A DNA stretch of 27,191 nucleotides from contig CAZDAM010000044.1 of the NCBI GenBank assembly GCA_964503595.1, forward strand, positions 1 to 27,191, given 5' to 3'. Below are positions 20,950-27,191 of the stretch, piece after piece; position 1 is the stretch's first letter, and every line of letters begins with the position of its first letter. The position numbers and the translations under genes were made by a program. The stretch comes from CAZDAM01 sp964503595 (GTDB lineage Bacteria > Muiribacteriota > UBA6191). Below the pieces are notes generated by a model. The model ran no database searches and was not told the DNA's origin. It worked only from the letters and a program-made list of their open reading frames with translations.

Positions 20950-22278
20950 ATGCCAGTCAAGGATATGAAGGATCTGGTAAGTCTTTGCAAACGCCGCGGA
21001 TTCATCTTTCAGTCCAGTGAGATTTATGGGGGCATCAACGGGTTCTGGGACTATGGTCCAACCGGAGTTGAGCTGAAGAATGCCATTAAGAATTTCTGGT
21101 GGCGGGAGATGGTTCAGACTCGTCCGGATGTGATTGGTCAGGATGCCTGTATCATCATGCATCCCAGAGTCTGGAAAGCCTCGGGTCATGAAGATGGCTT
21201 CAATGACCCGATGGTGGACTGCCGGGACTGCAAGGCCAGAATGCGATCCGATCAGCTGGATCAGGCCGGGGTCTGCCCCCAGTGTGGTTCCACCAATCTG
21301 ACCGATATCAAAAATTTCAACCTGATGCTGAAAACCACCATTGGAGCATCAGAAGATTCAAGCTCGAGTGCTTATCTGCGCCCGGAAACCGCCCAGGCCA
21401 TTTTTACCAATTTCAAGCATCTTTATGCGACATCCCGCAAGAAGCTTCCCTTCGGGATTGCCCAGATCGGCAAGGCCTTCAGAAATGAAATCACACCCCG
21501 TAACTTCACTTTCCGCTCCCGTGAATTCGAGCAGATGGAAATGCAGTACTTCCATGATCCCGAAGATGGCCAGGATCACTACACAACCTGGGCGGAACGC
21601 CGCAAGGGCTTTTTCCGTTCTTTGGGTTTTTCCGAAGATCGCTTAAGGTTTAAGGATCATGGTGAAGAACTGGCTCACTATGCCAGCCGGGCGATGGATA
21701 TTGAATATGAATTTCCCTTTGGCTGGCAGGAAGTCGAGGGGATTCACGATCGGGGTAATTTCGATTTGAGTCAGCATCAGGAATTCTCTGGAGAAGGGAT
21801 GGAGGTTTTCGATGAGGCCACCAAAAAGCGTTTTATCCCCCATGTTCTGGAAACTTCCATTGGAGCCGACAGGGTGACTCTGGCGGTTTTGTGTGAAGCC
21901 TATGATGTGGAGGATTTAAGTCAGGACGGCAAGGAGGATTTCCGTACGGTTCTGCGTTTCAAATCCCATATTGCACCTGTTCAGGTTGCCGTACTTCCAC
22001 TGGTGAAAAAACTGGCTGAACCGGCAGAAGGGCTGGAGCGGGAGCTCAATGATCTTGGGCTTCGCACGGAATATGATCTGAGCGGACAGATTGGCAAACG
22101 CTATCGCCGCCAGGATGAAATCGGAACTCCGTTTTGTGTGACCTTTGATTTCGATAGTCTTGAGGATCAGGCTGTAACGGTCAGGTTTCGCGATTCCATG
22201 GCTCAGGAGAGAGTCAAGATTGCCGAACTGCATGCCTTCCTGAATGCCAGAATCCGTGAGGATATGCGAGCGCTTTAA
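20950..22278 (+). CDS. glyQS: Glycyl-tRNA synthetase, single-chain (alpha2) type
   Basis: A 442-residue class II aminoacyl-tRNA synthetase that charges tRNA-Gly. It is the homodimeric form, not the alpha2beta2 form of E. coli. Visible features are GFWDYGPTGVELKN near 31, a zinc-ribbon insert with C91, C94, C109 and C112, RPETAQAIFTNF near 144, motif 2 (FRNEITPRNFTFRSREFEQ, 177-195), motif 3 (ETSIGADRVTLAVL) and a C-terminal anticodon-binding domain (VAVLPLVKK, then YDLSGQIGKRYRRQDEIGTP). The length is near the family norm. The ATG at 20950 has GGAGG (20940-20944) at good spacing; an upstream in-frame ATG at 20902 lies before the promoter -10. It appears monocistronic, with a strong terminator after the stop. 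I see no T-box-like leader; the presumed leader is about 24 bases. Confidence 0.97.
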   Translation: MPVKDMKDLVSLCKRRGFIFQSSEIYGGINGFWDYGPTGVELKNAIKNFWWREMVQTRPDVIGQDACIIMHPRVWKASGHEDGFNDPMVDCRDCKARMRSDQLDQAGVCPQCGSTNLTDIKNFNLMLKTTIGASEDSSSSAYLRPETAQAIFTNFKHLYATSRKKLPFGIAQIGKAFRNEITPRNFTFRSREFEQMEMQYFHDPEDGQDHYTTWAERRKGFFRSLGFSEDRLRFKDHGEELAHYASRAMDIEYEFPFGWQEVEGIHDRGNFDLSQHQEFSGEGMEVFDEATKKRFIPHVLETSIGADRVTLAVLCEAYDVEDLSQDGKEDFRTVLRFKSHIAPVQVAVLPLVKKLAEPAEGLERELNDLGLRTEYDLSGQIGKRYRRQDEIGTPFCVTFDFDSLEDQAVTVRFRDSMAQERVKIAELHAFLNARIREDMRAL

Positions 22279-22284
22279 AGCAGA

Positions 22285-22325
22285 AAAGCCGGGTCCGAAT
22301 CATTTGTTCGGACCCGGCTTTTTTT
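22285..22325. terminator. Bidirectional intrinsic terminator
   Basis: A 12-bp stem (22288-22299 with 22307-22318), a 7-base loop and a T run (22319-22325) end glyQS. AAAA before the stem gives TTTT after it on the minus strand, so it can also stop the convergent minus-strand operon that ends at 22341. Confidence 0.93.
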
Positions 22326-22340
22326 GTTTAGGGCTATTTT

Positions 22341-22724
22341 TTAGGGTCTTGTAGCGACCACTGGCAAATCCTCGCTGAAGATATTCAGGGTAGGGCGCTT
22401 CTGATATGGAGTCTTCGAAAAGACTGCGACAACATCCTCATCTGCATTGGCCTTGATCATGGTGACAAAGACATGGGTGAAGCGGGAATGCTTCTTGAGT
22501 TCGGACTGTCTAGCCAGACCGGTTTTGAGAGCATCCCGCACCATGGAGAGAATTCTTTCCTGCTTGGTGCCGGGATTCAAATCCTCATCTTCGATCACCT
22601 GCATCAGAATGCTGAGCTGGGCTCTTAGGTCACTTTCGCGGATTTCCACCTTACCCCGAATGGCACTCAGGGCCATGGCGGACTGGGAAAAAAGAAGAAA
22701 AATCATTACTTTGGCAGATCTCAT
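22341..22724 (-). CDS. Small exported protein of unknown function
   Basis: A 127-residue protein with a Sec signal peptide (basic start MRSAK, hydrophobic core, cleavage likely after SAMA at residue 18). The mature part is about 109 residues, helical and then beta-rich (FTHVFVTMIKANADEDVVAVFS). I do not recognise the family. GAGG lies only one base before the ATG, which is poor; coupling to the upstream frame is possible, since the original stop of the aldehyde dehydrogenase pseudogene is 7 bases away. It is the last gene of the minus-strand operon and ends at the shared terminator. Confidence 0.7.
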   Translation of the reverse strand: MRSAKVMIFLLFSQSAMALSAIRGKVEIRESDLRAQLSILMQVIEDEDLNPGTKQERILSMVRDALKTGLARQSELKKHSRFTHVFVTMIKANADEDVVAVFSKTPYQKRPTLNIFSEDLPVVATRP

Positions 22725-22731
22725 GCCTCAA

Positions 22732-23803
22732 CTATCGGCAAACTCGCCTTACGATCATCAGCTTTTCTTCGGTAAAGTCCAGATAGGCCTGATGAGGTCC
22801 TTCCCGGCCAATCCCCGAGGGGCCTCCCCTATAAGGAGGAGCATCCGACGAATGGAAGGGATATCCCCGATCATGATGGCGCCGGAAGGCAGAGTTTCAA
22901 AGGCCATCTCGGCCAGATCGATGCGATTGGAGAAAATTCCTGCCTGAAGCCCGGAGCGCAGATCCATGAGCCTTTCAAGCTGTTCTTCCGGGTTTTGATA
23001 GGTTGCCAGGCACAGAACGGGTCCAAAGGCCTCTTCCTGCATCAAGGGATATTCTTCCGCGATATCTGTGAGAATGGCTGGAGTCATGTGGTTTGCCGAA
23101 AGGCGTTCTGGCCTTACCAGGAGCTGAGCCCCTCTGGGCTGAGCATCCTCAATCTGTTCCCAGAGCTTCTGGCAGGATTCTTCTGAAATCATGGGGCCGA
23201 TGCGGACTTTCTTTTCCGAAGGATCGCCGGCCGGGTATTTCTTGAGTTCCTGCCTGAGGAGTTCTCCAAGCAGGGGCAGCAGCTCTTCGCGAACATATAG
23301 TCTTTGCAGACTGACACAGGATTGCCCGGACTGATAGAAAGCTCCGAGGCAGATACGTGATACAGCATCCTCTATTGGCCAGTCCGGTTCCAGAAGGGCA
23401 CAGGCATTTCCTCCGAGTTCGAGAATGACTCTTTTTCCCAAGGCCTGTTTTTGAATCTGGATGCCGGCAGAATGAGAGCCAGTGAAGCTGACAACCCGGA
23501 CAAGATCGGATTCGGTTGGAATGCTGGCATCCTGATCCTCGCACAAGAAGACTCTGCCAGCTTCGACGGGCCAACCGGATTCGTGCAGAAGTTCTTGGAT
23601 CCGATGGGCGGCGAGAGGAGCCAGGGGTGAAGGCTTGATCAGGAATGGACATCCTGCGGCAATGGCCGGTCCAAGTTTGTGGGCAAGCAGGTTGACCGGG
23701 AAGTATGGGCCATAAGCAGGATTTCCTAAATCTCTCCAGCTTCCAGCAGGGGAACTTCTCCGCAGGGTTTTAAGGAGTATTTATTCAGAACCGTGTACTT
23801 CAT
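22732..23803 (-). pseudogene. Aldehyde dehydrogenase pseudogene with internal deletion and frameshifts
   Basis: This is a broken NAD(P)-dependent aldehyde dehydrogenase. The original ATG at 23803 overlaps the stop of the TPR gene (ATGA) and opens a normal ALDH beginning (MKYTVLNKYSLKPCGEVPLL), but a TAG at 23726-23728 ends it after 25 codons. Within about 30 bases the sequence moves in another frame straight to the mid-domain FPVNLLAHKLGPAIAAG, so roughly 110-130 codons are missing and the conserved Asn of the P-F-N-F-P motif is lost. The rest is recognisable: SFTGS, the catalytic Glu in LELGGN and the catalytic Cys in SGQSCVS. Near 22842-22850 a further one-base shift hides the true C-terminus; in the next frame it reads SGIGREGPHQAYLDFTEEK and ends at 22732. 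A shorter open frame (22758-23546, TTG start) could make a 262-residue fragment, but it lacks most of the cofactor domain. Confidence 0.88.
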
Positions 23804-26559
23804 GCCCCTTCCAGGTTCAGAAGTTCAATGCGCTGGAAAACGTCCTTGAAGGCTACGTCATGGCGGGCAATCAGCTGATAGCAGCGCAGGGCACGACGCT
23901 TGAGTTTCATCTTGGCGTAGACTTCCGCCATCTGATAGACGATTTCCATTTCTTCTGGTTTCATGCAGGACTGAGTCAGATTGAGCCCTTCAAAATAAAG
24001 CTGGGCGCTTTTGGTGTCCTTCAGTTGCAGAAATGCCTTGACCAGCAGGATTCCGGCATCTTTGGAATAGCGTTCATCCTGCCAGGCCTGCTGGAGTTTG
24101 ATGGCTGCTCCCTTGGCATCACCTTTTTCCAGCATACGGACCCCGTTTTTGAAGGCGGCATCCATGACATCTGAATCGACAGCTTCTTCCTTGAGCTCTT
24201 CGGCAAGGACGCTTCCGGCTCCCCGGTAATTGGAACCGATCAGATCATGCATATGCTGAACAATGGAAGAACCGGGATATTCCAGACTCAGATCGGCATA
24301 GAAGGATTTCATTTCCTCATGCATGGAAAGCTGATCAAAGGCGCGGATCAGAAGGCGGTGGGCCTTTTCCAGATCCGGATTGCGATGCACCAGGTTCTTG
24401 CCCATTTTGACAGCTTCAATGAAATTGTTCATGTCCACCAGACAGGCCAGATACTGAAGGGCCACGCTCATGGCTCCCGGATGCAGTTCCAGATATTGCC
24501 GATAGACCTCGGCAGCCCGATCATCCACAATCTGCTCGCGGGCATAGTATTCCACCAGATCCTGCAGGACTCCCTGATTGTAGGAATCCAGATCCAGAAG
24601 CCTTAAGGCGGCTTTCTCAAATTCTTCCCCGGAGATCTTGGCTATTTTCAGGGAGGGGACATAGACCTTGAGAAGCTCAAGATTGGAGGGTTCTTTCTGA
24701 AAGAGAGCCCGGTAACCGGGAAGGGCCTCGATTTCGATCTTATTCTGGGAAAGCTGGATTTTTCCCAGAAGAACCAGGGACTGGGAGTCGTTCTTATGCC
24801 GGCCTAAAACGGAGCGGATCTGGCGCTCGGCCTGATCCAGTTCGCCCAGCTGAAACAGTCCGTTGGCCTTGAGGTACTGGAGATTATAGATTTCGGACTC
24901 ACTGAGCTCCAGAAGCAGAAGTTCATCGATTTTACGAACCATTTCCTTGAATTCCCGATCGGCGTGCAGATTCTTGATGAGCTGGAACTGCCAGCGGCGA
25001 TCCTGACTTTTCTTGAGGCGATAGGATTTGAACGAAGTGTAGGATACGGTCAAAAGAGCCCAGAGCAGGAGGAAGCCAAAGATTGGCCAGCGCCACTGCC
25101 AGAGCCATAGCTTGGCCCGCATGCGGGAAACTCCGCTTTGCGCCCCGATACCATCGGGATTGTATTCATAAAGCCGGTTCAGGACCTCATAGGCTTTTTC
25201 GTATTCGCCCATCTGATCCAGGGCCAGAATCAGAAGCCAGCCGGATTCGGCATCGGAAGGATCCTGTCTCAGAGAGCTTTGAAGCTGGGTTGCAGTTTCG
25301 GAATAGTTGCCCTGGGCCCAGGCTATCCGGCCCAGATAGTAGCTGAAATCACTTTTCTGATAGAGATCTCGGTAAAGTTCGTGGTTGAGCTCCAAAAAGA
25401 GTTTTCGGGCTCCTCCCAGCTGAGAGGGATTTTTGGCATTGATGGCAAATTCACGGCGGGCATTGAGAAAATCGGCTTCAAACTGCTGGTAGGTCTGAGC
25501 TTTGCTCAGACGTTGGGAATAAAGATCGATCTGGGGGTTGTTGTGACTCAGGACCAGATAATTGTGAGCAGCCTGTTCCCAGTTCTTGGAATTCCAGGCT
25601 TCTTCGGCAGATTGGATGAGTTCTCGTTCGGTATCTTCAATATCCTGGACCAATTCTGAAGGAGGGGCGGGGGGTACATAGGCCGCTTCTTCTGCTGCTT
25701 TCTGCTGGGCTGCCAGCACGGCCGGGTCGGTTTTTGGCGGGGCCGGAGGAAGGGCTTTTAGCTGCTGGTTCAGGAGCTTCTGGTAAAAGCTCTGGTCGTT
25801 GGCATCTGTATCCAAAGCCTCGGCAATTTCAGTTGTACGTACGGGAAGGGGCTGGTTGAAAACATCGGAAGGGGGCTCTTTCTGAATGTCGCCTTCTTCT
25901 ACAAGGAGATTGTTGGAGGGCCGGGAGGATTGGGTCAAGGTCTGTGAGACTTCTTTGGCTGGGGGGGGCTCGGACTTTTCCACTCCGTGCTCAACCCGGT
26001 AGAGAACCATTTCGTAGTGCTTGAAGATAACTGCAGACTGGGGCCTTAGGCTCATGGCCCTGCGCATGGAATTGAGGGCTTCTTCAACCTGGTTCAGTTC
26101 GTAGTGAAAACGGGCTTTCTGATCCCAGATATAGCCGCTTTGGGGGTAGAGCCTGAGGCCCTTCTGGATCTGGTCCCGGGCTTTTTCCAGTTCCTTGTCC
26201 AAAAAATGCAGCTGGCACCGGGCGACGATTTCCTGCTCGGAAGAAGCTGTACGTGTGCGGAAATATTCCTTCAGTCTGGTGAGGGTCTGCTGCATCAGGG
26301 CGGGAGCGTCTTTATGATTGCGATTTAAGGCCAGGCTTTCCCTTAGATATTGAAAGGCTCCCAGCCAGTCTTCCTGTAAAAAGAAGATCTTGGCCAGCCC
26401 GTAGTTGGCTTCCAGATGGTCCTGGGATGTGTTCAGGACTTCCTGATACTGGGCCTTGGCTTCCTCGATTTTACCGCTGGCAAAAAGCCCCTCTGCGAGC
26501 CGGGTCTCCAGGCTGGCAAAAGAGCAGGTACCAATCAAAAAGAGCAGCAGAGACTTCAT
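23800..26559 (-). CDS. Large TPR protein with signal sequence, disordered linker and central membrane segment
   Basis: A 919-residue protein. It begins with a hydrophobic Sec-type signal (MKSLLLFLIGTCSFA, cleavage after about 15), then TPR repeats (about 18-200, such as GKIEEAKAQYQEVLNTSQDH). A Pro/Glu/Ala-rich linker covers about 200-305. A second TPR block (about 310-485) leads to a single membrane segment near 488-510 (WPIFGFLLLWALLTVSY) followed by positive residues. A third TPR block fills the C-terminal 400 residues. The N-terminal half should be periplasmic and the C-terminal half cytoplasmic, so it may connect assemblies across the inner membrane. The ATG overlaps the upstream stop (TGATG), and the stop overlaps the original ATG of the ALDH pseudogene (ATGA). 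The partner proteins are unknown. Confidence 0.85.
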   Translation of the reverse strand: MKSLLLFLIGTCSFASLETRLAEGLFASGKIEEAKAQYQEVLNTSQDHLEANYGLAKIFFLQEDWLGAFQYLRESLALNRNHKDAPALMQQTLTRLKEYFRTRTASSEQEIVARCQLHFLDKELEKARDQIQKGLRLYPQSGYIWDQKARFHYELNQVEEALNSMRRAMSLRPQSAVIFKHYEMVLYRVEHGVEKSEPPPAKEVSQTLTQSSRPSNNLLVEEGDIQKEPPSDVFNQPLPVRTTEIAEALDTDANDQSFYQKLLNQQLKALPPAPPKTDPAVLAAQQKAAEEAAYVPPAPPSELVQDIEDTERELIQSAEEAWNSKNWEQAAHNYLVLSHNNPQIDLYSQRLSKAQTYQQFEADFLNARREFAINAKNPSQLGGARKLFLELNHELYRDLYQKSDFSYYLGRIAWAQGNYSETATQLQSSLRQDPSDAESGWLLILALDQMGEYEKAYEVLNRLYEYNPDGIGAQSGVSRMRAKLWLWQWRWPIFGFLLLWALLTVSYTSFKSYRLKKSQDRRWQFQLIKNLHADREFKEMVRKIDELLLLELSESEIYNLQYLKANGLFQLGELDQAERQIRSVLGRHKNDSQSLVLLGKIQLSQNKIEIEALPGYRALFQKEPSNLELLKVYVPSLKIAKISGEEFEKAALRLLDLDSYNQGVLQDLVEYYAREQIVDDRAAEVYRQYLELHPGAMSVALQYLACLVDMNNFIEAVKMGKNLVHRNPDLEKAHRLLIRAFDQLSMHEEMKSFYADLSLEYPGSSIVQHMHDLIGSNYRGAGSVLAEELKEEAVDSDVMDAAFKNGVRMLEKGDAKGAAIKLQQAWQDERYSKDAGILLVKAFLQLKDTKSAQLYFEGLNLTQSCMKPEEMEIVYQMAEVYAKMKLKRRALRCYQLIARHDVAFKDVFQRIELLNLEGA

Positions 26560-27191
26560 CAGTTTCGTCCGGATAAAAGAATCCCAAGCTTTGCGGAAGC
26601 CTCCTGAATGACAATACTGTTGGGATAGGTCTGAATGAGGGAATCATAGATGGGTTTGAGAGAACTCAGGTTGTTCTGGGCTTTGTAGGCATCCATCAGA
26701 ATTTTGTGAAGCTTCTTGTCGGTAACATCCAGATTGATGACTTCTTCACAAAGCCGGATACACTCTTCCGTGTCTCCTTTTTCCAGGAAGTGCTCGGCAA
26801 GTTTCAATCTGAGCCGGACATCCTTGGGGCTGTGCTGGATTTCCAGAAGCATCAGTTCAACTACCTGTTTATCCATACGTTTCTCGCGATGGACCATACC
26901 AAGAAGCATCTGCCTTGCCTTGGTGGGAGAACTGTCCAGAGCCAGGTAGTGTTTGAGAATCGGGATGGCATCCTCGCCGCGAAATTCCTGTTCGACAACC
27001 TGCTCACCAGCAAAACGGGTGTTTTCTTCGGTCCGGTATTCGGAATCCAGGAGTTCCCGGAAATGCTTGAGGGCATTCTGAGGAAAAAAGCCCCGTCCAA
27101 AAAGGGCCCGGGCATTCTGGATGCGGGTCTGGCGGTGCTCGGGCATGGCACCTAAAATTTTGGCACAGACTTTCTGGGCTTCGTCAAACTC
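26559..27191 (-). CDS. TPR protein, 5' end beyond the window (partial)
   Basis: At least 210 codons of a TPR-like helical-repeat protein. An ATG at 27146 could start it, but the frame stays open to the window edge and the extra 15 codons (EFDEAQKVCAKILGA) read as a normal TPR helix running into MPEHRQTRIQNARALFG. I therefore treat the true start as lying outside. Visible repeat units include NALKHFRELLDSEYRT, RLRLKLAEHFLEKGDTEECI and LHKILMDAYKAQNNLSSLK. No signal or membrane segment is seen in the available part. The stop overlaps the start of the large TPR/membrane protein by one base, so the two are probably made together and may act together. Confidence 0.8.
   Translation of the reverse strand, partial: EFDEAQKVCAKILGAMPEHRQTRIQNARALFGRGFFPQNALKHFRELLDSEYRTEENTRFAGEQVVEQEFRGEDAIPILKHYLALDSSPTKARQMLLGMVHREKRMDKQVVELMLLEIQHSPKDVRLRLKLAEHFLEKGDTEECIRLCEEVINLDVTDKKLHKILMDAYKAQNNLSSLKPIYDSLIQTYPNSIVIQEASAKLGILLSGRN

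Noticed and set aside
23149..23652. 167-codon minus-strand frame over the aldehyde dehydrogenase
   Set aside because: It is an out-of-frame shadow of the dehydrogenase coding sequence with Ser/Arg/Pro-rich translation.
25083..25659. Plus-strand open frames opposite the large TPR gene
   Set aside because: They are antisense shadows without Shine-Dalgarno sites, inside a clear TPR coding sequence.

Overview
The window looks like chromosomal DNA of a Gram-negative bacterium of roughly 50% GC. Evidence for an outer-membrane cell plan is two lipobox lipoproteins, several Sec signal peptides, a Wzz-like chain-length protein and a polyprenyl-phosphate sugar transferase. The mix of yggS-yggT-divIVA, a single-chain alpha2-type glycyl-tRNA synthetase, BatA/VWA membrane proteins and large TPR proteins is what I would expect from a deltaproteobacterial-grade or related uncultured lineage. 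I cannot fix the phylum from the sequence alone. Genes are tightly packed, and many adjacent genes overlap by 4 bases (ATGA).

Layout. 1-509: non-coding, with three AAACGGGGATTT repeats and three small perfect hairpins. 510-1661: lipoprotein of an uncharacterised secreted family. 1919-4802: GNAT acetyltransferase, then an exported LysM-like protein with a glycine-rich hydrophobic hairpin, closed by a strong terminator. 4890-10272: galE overlapping a BatA-like protein, which overlaps a large VWA/glutamine-amidotransferase-like membrane protein. 10275-10616 (minus): stand-alone phosphomannose-isomerase-type cupin. 10688-12714: Wzz-like protein and a NagD-like HAD phosphatase. 12834-16041: an unusual cytoplasmic protein with about 24 Tyr-x-Glu-Glu hexapeptide repeats, coupled to a secreted choice-of-anchor-X-like protein whose stop codon shares a base with a tRNA-Ser(GGA); a strong terminator follows. 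16194-18300: two small unknown proteins and a WcaJ/WbaP-type sugar transferase. 18302-18907 (minus): lipoprotein. 18973-20367: yggS-yggT-divIVA. 20334-20888 (minus): membrane-anchored unknown, tail-to-tail with divIVA. 20950-22278: glyQS with a bidirectional terminator. 22341-27191 (minus): TPR protein (cut by the window edge), large TPR/TM protein, an aldehyde dehydrogenase pseudogene and a small exported protein.

Functional picture. Much of the window serves the envelope: nucleotide-sugar supply (galE, cupin), glycan assembly (Wzz, sugar transferase), exported or anchored proteins (lipoproteins, LysM, choice-of-anchor-X) and membrane assemblies (BatA/VWA, TPR). The remainder is housekeeping (tRNA-Ser, GlyRS, YggS, DivIVA). 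The best candidates for new biology are the Tyr/Glu hexapeptide-repeat protein with its coupled secreted partner, the two unknown genes ahead of the sugar transferase, and the galE-BatA-VWA operon. The clearest decay event is the aldehyde dehydrogenase, which carries a nonsense codon, a large internal deletion and a C-terminal frameshift inside an otherwise intact operon.
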